A stretch of DNA of 33,972 nt from a bacterium (GTDB lineage Bacteria; Actinomycetota; Acidimicrobiia; Acidimicrobiales; CATQHL01): the NCBI GenBank assembly GCA_028824415.1, contig JAPPDX010000022.1, positions 1 to 33,972 on the forward strand, in the 5' to 3' direction. The notes beneath the pieces were generated by a model, which worked only from the letters and a program-made list of their open reading frames with translations, did not search any database and was not told where the DNA came from. The number at the start of each line of letters is the position of its first letter. The stretch's first letter is position 1. The translations under genes were made by a program, and so were the position numbers. Below, piece by piece: positions 24,972 through 32,380 of this stretch.

Positions 24972-25926
24972 CAGGATCTCCCTGCGTCAGACCCAACCTG
25001 GACCTGAGCAAGATCTCCTGACCCAGGACACTCACGAGACCCGCGACAAGCCAGCCACCGAGTACATCGACGACGTAATGTTCGCCGCTGAGTACGAGAG
25101 TGAACCCCATGGCTAGCGAGTATGACACCAGTATCACCCGCAACCACGCCTTGTACCGCGAGCGGCCACGTGGCCTGAAGAACATCGCGACGAGCGCGGG
25201 GTATGCGGCGTGCAGTGACGGGAAGGCTGCGACGAGGTTGACAGCTGCTTGACCCTTCTCGATTAGCTCGTCCGCGTTCGTGAGATGAAGGAGGTTCATT
25301 CCACGGGTCGCGGTTCGTTCGACCGGGTCAAGGAATCCCAGGTGTGATGCAAGCCAAGGCGGCATCGTAGGCAGCGCAATGTATCCGATCAGACCAACGA
25401 TGGTCACGCCGACGAACAGCGCGAGCCATGCTCGCCATCGTTCGCGATCGGAAAGCCACAAGATCGCCATGATGAGGTACGGCACGAAGAAGTGAGAAAC
25501 GTAGACGAGCGAGATTGCGGCCTCCCACCATTGCTCGCCGAGGAATGGACCAAGACGGCTCTGCAGTTCGATCGTGGGAACGTCGCCCGGAAACAGCGCT
25601 CGATCGACGACGATTGGAGCTTCGATCTGCAGTGGCATGCCAAGCCAGTCGGCAGCGCCTCGCGAGTAGTCGTAGATGACCAACAGCACAGCCAACACGG
25701 ACCAGTCTCCAAGGGCTCGAACCATCGTGCGCCAACCCGCTTTGCGCACGAGCGACACGGCAACAATGAGCCCGACGAGCCACAAGAACACTTGTTCGCG
25801 ATCGGTGGGCACACCGTAGCTGACCATCACGACAATGAATGCAGCCACATACGTACCGAGCGCGGCAATACGGACAACGTCGGCGAACCCGGCTTCGCGT
25901 GCGAGCATCGAGCGGCGGTTCGACAT
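24943..25926 (-). CDS. PAP2-superfamily integral membrane protein
   Basis: A 327-residue protein with about six membrane segments. The active-site blocks of the PAP2 superfamily are visible: FPSLHAAYP at residues 235-243 with His239, and LSGEHYVVDVLGG at 279-291 with His283 and Asp287. The sequence resembles the Aur1/inositol-phosphorylceramide-synthase-like branch, so it may be a lipid phosphatase or head-group transferase of the cell membrane; the substrate is unknown. The start is ATG 25926 with GAGGG a few bases upstream. Base composition is lower in GC than most neighbours, and the 3' end overlaps a dead transposase fragment, so the last 10 or so residues may be a product of that insertion. 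Both points hint at transfer. Confidence 0.88.
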   Translation of the reverse strand: MSNRRSMLAREAGFADVVRIAALGTYVAAFIVVMVSYGVPTDREQVFLWLVGLIVAVSLVRKAGWRTMVRALGDWSVLAVLLVIYDYSRGAADWLGMPLQIEAPIVVDRALFPGDVPTIELQSRLGPFLGEQWWEAAISLVYVSHFFVPYLIMAILWLSDRERWRAWLALFVGVTIVGLIGYIALPTMPPWLASHLGFLDPVERTATRGMNLLHLTNADELIEKGQAAVNLVAAFPSLHAAYPALVAMFFRPRGRSRYKAWLRVILVSYSLAMGFTLVLSGEHYVVDVLGGWLVAGLVSVLGQEILLRSRLGLTQGDPDVQAVEERS

Positions 25927-25935
25927 GTTGAGCCC

Positions 25936-26340
25936 TCAGATTTCTTGGGATGTAACGCCATCCGATGGTCGCAGGGCAGACTGTGGTCCACCGGGGAGGT
26001 TCACCACTACAACTGGGGTCGTTTCCTTGAGACCCCCAAAGGCATCACGATCGCTGATTCCGGCGTGCTCCTGGCCGAGACGTTTGATGGGCCGCGGCAA
26101 ACTGATCCGTTCTGCCACGTCGTGCACGGAGACCGCCACACCGAGTCCGCCGTTGACATGTTCACCGGCGAACGTCACGGGTTGCGGGGTCGACTCCGCA
26201 ACATCCCGGCTCGTGGATCCAGGCTTCCCGCGGAGGGGAACAGGTCGGAAGTCCGGGAGCGAGGTCAGCGAGAGTGGGGAGCCGGCCGGCGTGCGCGTGA
26301 CGATTCGCACCTCGCCCCCGCCGTCCGATCTGCGGCTCAT
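25936..26340 (-). CDS. Uncertain 134-residue hypothetical ORF
   Basis: This frame is open across a stretch with no other gene, and its ATG overlaps the GtrA stop as ATGA (26340-26337), a junction type used by real genes in this window. Third-position GC is moderately high but less than in the strong genes. The predicted protein is hydrophilic, starts MSRRSDGGGEVRIVTRT and contains HVNGGLGVAVSVHDVAE and TTPVVVVNLPGG. I recognise no family, signal or membrane segment. It may be a real small gene, the remains of a mobile element, or chance; other frames across the stretch are no more convincing. It ends 9 bp before the PAP2-family start codon. Confidence 0.3.
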   Translation of the reverse strand: MSRRSDGGGEVRIVTRTPAGSPLSLTSLPDFRPVPLRGKPGSTSRDVAESTPQPVTFAGEHVNGGLGVAVSVHDVAERISLPRPIKRLGQEHAGISDRDAFGGLKETTPVVVVNLPGGPQSALRPSDGVTSQEI

Positions 26341-26831
26341 CCGCCGGCCGGCCGGCGGAAATCGCCCTCCGCCGGCGCCGGGCCGGCAGGCCACAGGTAG
26401 CGATCCAGTATGAAGAACTTCACGAGCCACAGCACCGCGTAGGTGCCGAAGTTCATGAGAACGATCAGGCCCGAACTGTCCCAGCGGCCGGCGGCGTCCA
26501 CCGCCAGCGTCGACCCGGCCGCGCCGATGACGGTGATCACCCAGAACGGCACGACCTCCCTCCAGAGGCGGTTGCGCCCGGTACGACTCCACACCCAGTA
26601 CCGGTTGATCAGGTAGGCGGGGACCGCGCCGACACTCACCGACAGGAGGTTGGCGTGCCAGGCCTCCCAACCCGCCACGCTGTGCAGCATGTAGAGGAGC
26701 ACCAGCGTCAGCGGTCCCAAAATGCAACTCGCCGCGCCGTAGCGCAGCAGCCGGTGCGAAGCCGGCCGGCGCTCGCGAACCACGTCGAGAGCCCTGACGA
26801 CCGCGGTCCACAGGTTCGCCTCAGCGGTCAC
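26337..26831 (-). CDS. GtrA-family membrane protein
   Basis: A 164-residue protein with four predicted membrane segments, the size of GtrA-like proteins. Family features are LLRYGAASCILGPLTLVLLY in the first segment, NLLSVSVGAVPAYLINRYWV with the conserved NRYWVW, and a C-terminal segment ending KFFILDRYLW. Members are thought to move lipid-linked sugars across the cytoplasmic membrane for cell-envelope or teichoic-acid glycosylation. The start is placed at GTG 26831; a longer frame would run into the upstream gene. No glycosyltransferase gene is adjacent, so the partner is unknown. It follows the 4-TM His-rich protein by 92 bp and may share its promoter. Confidence 0.82.
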   Translation of the reverse strand: MTAEANLWTAVVRALDVVRERRPASHRLLRYGAASCILGPLTLVLLYMLHSVAGWEAWHANLLSVSVGAVPAYLINRYWVWSRTGRNRLWREVVPFWVITVIGAAGSTLAVDAAGRWDSSGLIVLMNFGTYAVLWLVKFFILDRYLWPAGPAPAEGDFRRPAGG

Positions 26832-26923
26832 GGCCCACCGTCGCCGTCGAGGACCGACGCCACCGCGCCGGCCTTGAAGCCATTCGTGAACCGCGGATGC
26901 CCGTGAGAGGTCCTGACGCCTGC

Positions 26924-27388
26924 TCAGGGTGAGCGGCGGGCGTCGGGGACGGTCCACAGGTTCGGCGAGCCGCGGTCGGGTTCCTGTTGCCGCCGGCGGA
27001 CGGACATCGCGAAGCCGTACATGACACCGGCGACTTCGACATGCGCCAGACCCTGCGCAGAGTGGAAGAAGAGATCTCGGTGCTCTGCCGCCACGTTCGA
27101 GTGCAACTCGGGGCTGCCGAGGACGAAGTGCAACAGGTAGCCGAACCCGAACGAGGCAGCCATTGCCACGGCGAAGAGTCCGGCACCGAGTCGCGGGCTC
27201 TTGTGGAACGCCATGGCGACGGCCAGAATCGGGAGGACGGTCATGACGGCCACGATCAGGACCAACTGGGTCGGGCTGGTCGGCACGCCCGCGAGCGAGT
27301 GACTGAGGTCGTGGGTCACTAGGAACCCGAGGTGGGCCAGCGCGATGAGCAGCAGGCCAACACGCTCACATCTCACGCGCACAGCCAT
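26924..27388 (-). CDS. His-rich 4-TM membrane protein of unknown function
   Basis: A 154-residue integral membrane protein that I do not recognise. Four hydrophobic segments can be seen, starting VGLLLIALAHLGFLV, LVLIVAVMTVLPILAVAMA, LGAGLFAVAMAASFGFGYLL and, near the C terminus, VEVAGVMYGFAM. Histidines cluster at segment ends (AHLGFLVTHDLSHS, LLHFVLGSPELHSN, EHRDLFFHS), which could bind a metal or heme; this is inference. The start is ATG 27388 with a GGGGCGGG ribosome-like site; the frame is open to a TTG at 27451 but that region is the promoter and operator. A large palindrome lies just upstream, so expression is probably controlled. Confidence 0.7.
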   Translation of the reverse strand: MAVRVRCERVGLLLIALAHLGFLVTHDLSHSLAGVPTSPTQLVLIVAVMTVLPILAVAMAFHKSPRLGAGLFAVAMAASFGFGYLLHFVLGSPELHSNVAAEHRDLFFHSAQGLAHVEVAGVMYGFAMSVRRRQQEPDRGSPNLWTVPDARRSP

Positions 27389-27426
27389 TGCAGGCACCCG
27401 CCCCGGATAATGATTGCAAATCCCGT

Positions 27427-27459
27427 ATGCGATATTAGTCACAGCTGTCAATATCGCAT
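27427..27459 (-). promoter_or_regulatory. 33-bp palindromic operator overlapping a TTGACA promoter element
   Basis: ATGCGATATT (27427-27436) and AATATCGCAT (27450-27459) are perfect 10-bp reverse complements with 13 bp between them; the centre contains ACAGCTGT, itself palindromic. On the minus strand an exact TTGACA (27451-27446) lies inside, with a weak -10 near 27428-27423. The block is an AT-rich island in high-GC DNA, about 40 bp upstream of the His-rich membrane protein. A dimeric repressor of TetR, MarR or GntR type would suit such a site; the regulator is not identified. Confidence 0.6.
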
Positions 27460-27483
27460 GAGAGTCTGATTGATATTACAATT

Positions 27484-28410
27484 TCAGCGATCTCCTCGCG
27501 GTGACCAGTCCAGTGGACAATCGCTGGGGCCGTCGGCGCGCGGGACGTCACAGATCTCCTCGACGGTGACCGTCCTGTCGACCACTGTCCAGATGTCACC
27601 GGCGTCGGCCCATTCCCGCGCACGCTGGGACCAGCGGTCGGCCCAAGCCTCCAACTCGGCGCAACCGTCGGCAGGTGCCGCAGTCATCTCCGAGACCCGG
27701 AAGGAGATGTCGACAACGCTGTCCTCCACGCCGCGGGACACGACGAGGAAGTACGCGCCCAGCCGCCTGCTCCCGCCCGGATCAGCCTCGGACAAACCGC
27801 CATCGACCAGCCCGGCCCGGGGGCCGGGGATCGCGCAGGCGACGGCCACGGCGCGGGTGAGGCCCGCCGCCACGATCGTGACCTCATCGGGATACGAACT
27901 CGCATCAGGCGCCGGATCAGGCGTCGGACCGATCCGGAGCAGACGCGACGCCAAGATGTCGAGCGTCTCCGCCCGTGCGCTACCCACCGTGGCGACGGCC
28001 ACGCAGAGCTGCTCCAGTACGTCGGGCTCAGCCATCGACCGCGAGACGAGGTGCTCGTAGCGCATCACCGACAGCGCCATCGCCACGACAGGATCCTCGA
28101 GGACCGCGGCCCCGGCCGCGGAGGTGGGCTCGGCAATGGCGTCAAGGGGCCAGTCGCTGCCACAGACCTCGGGAGGGAACGCCCAGTCGAATTCCGAGGT
28201 CCACACGGGCAGGTAGCGGGCCCGCAACTCCCCCAGCGGCGTGCGGGGGTCGGCGCTCGGATCGAGCGGAGGCAGGGTGGCTGTCGCGGACGCCACCTCC
28301 ACGACGGGGCCGCTGTCGAGCCCGGTGGCGGCTGGTGGTGCAGGAGACTCGACGGCCGACGCCGGTGAATCCCCGCCGCAGGCCGTGGCGATGATCGCAA
28401 CCAGCGTCAT
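27484..28410 (-). CDS. Predicted lipoprotein of unknown function
   Basis: About 308 residues. The N terminus MTLVAIIATACGGD carries a lipobox-like ending with Cys11, followed by a Ser/Ala/Pro-rich linker typical of lipid-anchored exported proteins. The rest is soluble, with cysteines in PEVCGSDWP, EQLCVAV, ACAIPGP, DGCAELEAW, EEICDVP and DCPLDWS, enough for several disulfides. No family is recognised. The start is uncertain: ATG 28410 gives a short signal peptide without an early positive charge, while a TTG at 28542 in frame would add 44 residues. No ribosome site decides. About 175 bp with no visible gene separate it from the ABC ATPase gene upstream. Confidence 0.65.
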   Translation of the reverse strand: MTLVAIIATACGGDSPASAVESPAPPAATGLDSGPVVEVASATATLPPLDPSADPRTPLGELRARYLPVWTSEFDWAFPPEVCGSDWPLDAIAEPTSAAGAAVLEDPVVAMALSVMRYEHLVSRSMAEPDVLEQLCVAVATVGSARAETLDILASRLLRIGPTPDPAPDASSYPDEVTIVAAGLTRAVAVACAIPGPRAGLVDGGLSEADPGGSRRLGAYFLVVSRGVEDSVVDISFRVSEMTAAPADGCAELEAWADRWSQRAREWADAGDIWTVVDRTVTVEEICDVPRADGPSDCPLDWSPRGDR

Positions 28411-28586
28411 CGCGCAGCCGAAGCGGATTGCCGCGGATCCGGATCCCGGCTGCGAGTACGGGTGTTGTGTGCCGGATGTGGTGTCAGGCCGGCGCCGGTG
28501 GCCTGGGCGAGAACAACGGAACGACGGTCGGGTTGGCCGCAACGTCCGAGGCGAATCGGTTCAACCGTCGGGGTCGGGGTTCCCTT

Positions 28587-29354
28587 CTAGCGGCTCTGGG
28601 CGCCGAACCGGACCGCGGCGCCCATGGCGTCGAAGCGGCTTATCACCTCCGCCTGCATGTCCCGCACGGCGGGGTCGTCGGGGCGGCGCGGGCGAGGCAG
28701 GTCGATGGGGATGTCGTCATAGGCGACACCGCCCGGGCGAAGCATGACGATCCGGTCGGCCAGCTCCACCGCCTCGGTGACGTCGTGAGTCACGAACAGC
28801 GCCGTCTTGCGGGTCTGCAGCCAGATGCGCTGCAGGTAGTCCCGCAGGGCGCGCCCCGTAAGGGAGTCGAGGTGGCTGAACGGCTCGTCGAGCAGCAGCA
28901 CGTCGGGGTTCACGAGGAAAGCCCGGGCGATGCCCACCCGCTGCTGCATGCCCCCCGAGAGTTGGCTGGGATACAGGTGGGAGACCTCGCTGAGCCCCAC
29001 CATCTTCAGGTAGAACTCGGCCTCGCGGCGCAACTGATCCGACTTGCGGTCCTGCACGTACAGCATGTTGTCGACGACGGTACGCCACGGCAGCAGGCGG
29101 GGCTCCTGGAACACATAGCCGATCTGGGCGGGCACGCCCTCGTGCAGGGCGCGCACCGACCCCGAGGTGGGTCGCTCCACGCCGGCGACGATGTTCAGCA
29201 GCGTGGTCTTGCCGCTGCCCGACGGGCCCACGATGGCCACGAACACGTTGCCGGTCACCGACATGTTCAGGCCCCCCAGGGCCTGCACCTGCGTTGGGTG
29301 GTTCAGCGACGGGGGGTAGACCTTGGTGAGGTTCTCTATCAGTACGGTCGCCAT
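28587..29354 (-). CDS. ABC transporter ATP-binding protein, NitT/TauT type
   Basis: A 255-residue importer ATPase. Walker A is [11 protein letters not shown], the Q-loop [12 protein letters not shown], the signature [15 protein letters not shown], Walker [15 protein letters not shown] and the H-loop FVTHDVTEA. The Q-loop and signature forms fit the SsuB/TauB/NrtD group. The start is ATG 29354 with GGAAGG just upstream. It is the last gene of the importer operon; a 108-bp gap containing a REP-like repeat parts it from the second permease gene, which may lower or separate its expression. The cargo is set by the binding protein and is unknown. Confidence 0.95.
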   Translation of the reverse strand: MATVLIENLTKVYPPSLNHPTQVQALGGLNMSVTGNVFVAIVGPSGSGKTTLLNIVAGVERPTSGSVRALHEGVPAQIGYVFQEPRLLPWRTVVDNMLYVQDRKSDQLRREAEFYLKMVGLSEVSHLYPSQLSGGMQQRVGIARAFLVNPDVLLLDEPFSHLDSLTGRALRDYLQRIWLQTRKTALFVTHDVTEAVELADRIVMLRPGGVAYDDIPIDLPRPRRPDDPAVRDMQAEVISRFDAMGAAVRFGAQSR

Positions 29355-29398
29355 GTCATCCTTCCAGGGCGGTTGGTCCGGTGGGTCGAGTGGAGTGG

Positions 29399-29423
29399 AT
29401 TCCGGGTTGCGCCGGAATGACGG
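29399..29423. repeat. REP-like palindromic repeat, copy 2
   Basis: ATTCCGG (29399-29405), a 6-nt loop, CCGGAAT (29412-29418), then GACGG. Compared with the copy at 14441, the third stem pair has changed from C-G to T-A on both sides, so the hairpin is kept. It lies between the permease and ATPase genes of the importer operon. Confidence 0.65.
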
Positions 29424-29462
29424 AGCGGGGGCCGACGTGACCGTGGGGCGCGTCGAGGGTGC

Positions 29463-30347
29463 TCACAGTTCTTCTTCGAAGGTGAGGGTGGGCTGCTGGT
29501 TCCACTGGAAGGCGCGGCGCTCCAGGGGGCTCAGCAGCAGGCGGTCGAGCAGGGTGATGAGCAACACGAAAAGGAAGATCCAGGCGACGAAGCCCGGATA
29601 GCGCAGCGCGTCGTACCAGAACCGGGCACGCCAGCCGACCCCCGAGGTGGCGCCGAACCATTCCACGATCAGCAGGCTGTTCCAGCCCGTCATGAAGGCC
29701 AGCCGTACACCGGTGAAGGCGCTGGGAAGGGTGCCGCCCAGCAGCAGGTGCACCAGCCGGCGCCCAGGGGGCACCCCGTACGACCTGCTCATCTCGATGA
29801 GACCGGGGTCGATGTTGCGCACGCCGGCCGCCAGATTGACCGCGACGAACGGCACGGCCGTGAGAACCACCGCCAGGATGGGGCCTTCGGAGGACAGACC
29901 GAACCAGAGCGAGGCCAGGAACGCCCACACCACCGCCGGCAGCGCCAGCAGCACCAGCACGGTGTCGTTGAACAGCCCCCGCGCCCAGCGGGAGGAGCCG
30001 ATGACCAGGCCCAGCGCGCCGCCGATGGGAATTCCGATGACAAGGCCGACGGCGTAGCGCCGCAGGCTGAGGCTCAACGGTCCCCAAAACTCCCCGCTGA
30101 GCATCCCGCCGTGGGAGCCGCCGGTGATCTCGGTGACCATGAAGCGCACGATCTCGTCGATTCCGGGAACACGGGTGTTGACCCAGGTGACCCACTGCCA
30201 GATGAACAGCAGGAACCCGACGGCAAGCAGGCGGATGAACCACGGCCGCCGCAGCAGATTCCGCAGCGTCAGCGCGCCCTCTGCGACGGGTTGCGCCTCC
30301 TCCAGGCGAAGGCCGGGAAGGCCCTGCTGGGCGTGAATGTCACTCAT
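29463..30347 (-). CDS. ABC transporter permease, NitT/TauT type (second permease)
   Basis: A 294-residue inner-membrane permease with about six membrane segments. The cytoplasmic ATPase-docking (EAA) loop is EMSRSYGVPPGRRLVHLLL, followed by LPSAFTGVRLAFMTGWNSL, as in SsuC/TauC-type proteins. The start is ATG 30347, whose ATGA overlaps the stop of the first permease gene; the long open frame upstream is inside that gene. With the first permease it probably forms a heterodimer, unlike many systems of this class that use one permease gene. Confidence 0.93.
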   Translation of the reverse strand: MSDIHAQQGLPGLRLEEAQPVAEGALTLRNLLRRPWFIRLLAVGFLLFIWQWVTWVNTRVPGIDEIVRFMVTEITGGSHGGMLSGEFWGPLSLSLRRYAVGLVIGIPIGGALGLVIGSSRWARGLFNDTVLVLLALPAVVWAFLASLWFGLSSEGPILAVVLTAVPFVAVNLAAGVRNIDPGLIEMSRSYGVPPGRRLVHLLLGGTLPSAFTGVRLAFMTGWNSLLIVEWFGATSGVGWRARFWYDALRYPGFVAWIFLFVLLITLLDRLLLSPLERRAFQWNQQPTLTFEEEL

Positions 30348-31189
30348 CGCGTTGTTCCCACGTCCGATGAGCGCCAGCGGGAGAGCCGGCGTTCGATCTG
30401 GCGGAAGAAGAGGTTCTCGGCGATCAGCATGATCCCGACGAACAGCACGGTCCATGCGAGCATCCCGCGGATGTCGTAGCTCTCGAAGCTGCGGCGGATC
30501 TGGAAGCCGATGCCCTTCGAGGACGCGAAGATCTCGGTGAGCAGCGCCATGCGCCACGCCACCGCGAAGGCCAGGCGGGCACCGCCCAGGATGGACAGCA
30601 GCGAGGACGGGATGAGGATTCCGGTGATGATCTGCTGGCGGGTCCGGCCGAAGGACTCGCTCATCACGATGAGCCGCCGGTCCACACCGGTGAGTCCCTG
30701 AGCGAGGTTCATGGAGATGTAGGGCGTCGCCACCAGCATGGCGGTGAGGATGGGGCCCATCGGCGAGATGCCGAGCACGATCAGCGACAGGATGGCGAAG
30801 CTCACGGTCGGCACGCTCACGATGAACAGCAACAGGCTGTTCAGCAGGCGCCGCCACCACTGGCTGTAGGCGATCACGAGGCCCAGGCCGACGCTCAGCA
30901 CCAGCGCCAGCAGGCACCCCGCCACCACCCGCACGATGCTGGCCTGGATGTTCGTAGCGAACCCACCCTGGGTGAGTACGTTCCCCGCCTCGGCCAACAC
31001 GACGTGCGGTTGCGGGAGTTGCTGGGGCGTGAAGACGAACCGGGAGAACAGGTACCACACGGCTATGAACACCGCCCAGCCGGCGAGCGCACTGAAGCGG
31101 AAACCCCAGCGGGCGAGGATCGACCGGCGCAGTTCCTTGACGGAGAGTTCCGAGACCCCATCCGGCGTGATAGCGGCTGCAGTAGTCAC
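30344..31189 (-). CDS. ABC transporter permease, NitT/TauT type (first permease)
   Basis: A 281-residue permease with six or so membrane segments. The EAA loop is VMSESFGRTRQQIITGILIP, followed by SSLLSILGGARLAFAVAWRM; the C-terminal part GIGFQIRRSFESYDI is also typical of the class. The start is GTG 31189 with GGAGG six bases before it; this ribosome site contains the stop of the binding-protein gene, so the two are closely coupled. Its 3' end overlaps the second permease gene. It differs enough from that gene to be an old duplication rather than a recent copy. Confidence 0.93.
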   Translation of the reverse strand: MTTAAAITPDGVSELSVKELRRSILARWGFRFSALAGWAVFIAVWYLFSRFVFTPQQLPQPHVVLAEAGNVLTQGGFATNIQASIVRVVAGCLLALVLSVGLGLVIAYSQWWRRLLNSLLLFIVSVPTVSFAILSLIVLGISPMGPILTAMLVATPYISMNLAQGLTGVDRRLIVMSESFGRTRQQIITGILIPSSLLSILGGARLAFAVAWRMALLTEIFASSKGIGFQIRRSFESYDIRGMLAWTVLFVGIMLIAENLFFRQIERRLSRWRSSDVGTTR

Positions 31190-31191
31190 GT

Positions 31192-32319
31192 CTAGCCTCC
31201 GGATCCGTCCTCGGGTATCACGCTTCGCGGCGAGCCGACGAAGCCGATGTCAGGCGCACTTGCGTCCGCGGCCACCAGACCGAGTTCCTTCAGCCGGTCG
31301 AACGCGTACATGTGCGTTGCGGCTTCCTGGTCGGTGATGTAGACCGACTGCACGATCCAGTCGTGGGTCTCGACGTAGTCGGCCAGCCAGGCGATCTCGG
31401 CGTCGCTCTCCACCGAGAAGTGATGCGGGTAGTCCGCCACGATCTTCGCCTTCTGCTCCTTCCAGGCGATCACGCCCTCCTCCCACAGGTCAAGCAGGAG
31501 ATCGCCCGCGCGTTTGTTGGCCGCGTACCAATCCATGTCGGCAACGAACGCGTCGGCGATGGCCGCCAGCTCTCCAGCAAACCCCTCGCCGCCGAAGATG
31601 CCGGCGGTGTAGAGTTCGGCGGCCGACTTGCCGTCGTAGAGCGCCCGCAGTTGGCCCTCGGCCAGGAACGGCACGCTGAAATCGGGTGTGCAGATGCAGG
31701 CGTCCACGTCGCCGCGCATCACCAGGTCGGCGACGCTGGCCGGCTCCACGGTCACCAAGTCGAACTCCGCGCTGCCCTGGCTGAAATCCAAGTCGTAGCG
31801 GCTGGCGGCGATGAGACCCCACAGCAGCGTGGAGGCCAGCGAGCTCTCCACGGCGATGCGCCGATCCACGAGATCCTCCAGACTCTCGGCGCGCGAGGTG
31901 CGCCGCACCGCCAGGATGCTGCGGTCGATGGTGTACTTGCCGATGATCACCGGGTCGCGGCCGGGCTGCTCCACGAACTTCGGCACGTCCAGAGCGTTGA
32001 TCACGACCACGTCAGCGTGCCCCCCGGCAAAGGCCGCGAACTGGTCGAACGGGTTGGAGACCTCGATGCGCACGTTGTTGGTCTGCTCCCAGGCGGCGCG
32101 GGTGCCGGAGTCCTCCAGCCATTGCCACAGCGGGTCGGGCGCAAGAGCCAGGCGGACGACGGTGGTCTCGGCCGGGACCGCCTCGGGGGCGGCCGCCGGT
32201 CCGACGACCGTCGTGGCGGTTGCGACGTTGGACGATTCCCCTCCACTGCCGACGGCACACGACGACGCGACCAGTGCCGCGAAGACAGCGGTTCCGAGCA
32301 GGCGTCGTTCGGTCCTCAA
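31192..32319 (-). CDS. ABC transporter substrate-binding lipoprotein, NMT1/TauA-like
   Basis: A 375-residue lipid-anchored binding protein. The signal MRTERRLLGTAVFAALVASS ends at Cys21, the predicted lipidation site, followed by a Ser/Thr/Ala-rich linker. The mature part shows the type-2 periplasmic fold used by NitT/TauT systems: NALDVPKFV, IGKYTIDRSILAV, LVDRRIAVESSLASTLL, EPASVADLVMRGDVDACICT and LWEEGVIAWKE. The start is taken as TTG 32319 because GGAGG lies exactly six bases upstream; a GTG at 32346 would add nine residues and has no such site. It is the first gene of the importer operon. Possible cargo includes sulfonates, nitrate or thiamine precursors; the sequence does not decide. 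Confidence 0.9.
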   Translation of the reverse strand: MRTERRLLGTAVFAALVASSCAVGSGGESSNVATATTVVGPAAAPEAVPAETTVVRLALAPDPLWQWLEDSGTRAAWEQTNNVRIEVSNPFDQFAAFAGGHADVVVINALDVPKFVEQPGRDPVIIGKYTIDRSILAVRRTSRAESLEDLVDRRIAVESSLASTLLWGLIAASRYDLDFSQGSAEFDLVTVEPASVADLVMRGDVDACICTPDFSVPFLAEGQLRALYDGKSAAELYTAGIFGGEGFAGELAAIADAFVADMDWYAANKRAGDLLLDLWEEGVIAWKEQKAKIVADYPHHFSVESDAEIAWLADYVETHDWIVQSVYITDQEAATHMYAFDRLKELGLVAADASAPDIGFVGSPRSVIPEDGSGG

Positions 32320-32380
32320 TTGCCGCCTCCGCTGCGCTGCCGGCACTCGTGGCGTCGTTCGGGATTCCGGATTTGTGGCG

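Noticed and set aside
25927-26413. Plus-strand open frames across the gap upstream of the PAP2 gene
   Set aside because: They run into the PAP2 and gtrA genes on the other strand, have no ribosome site and no recognisable domain.
29463-31058. A 531-codon frame suggesting a fused double permease
   Set aside because: The first half is an out-of-frame shadow of the first permease; the second permease starts at ATG 30347 with an ATGA overlap.
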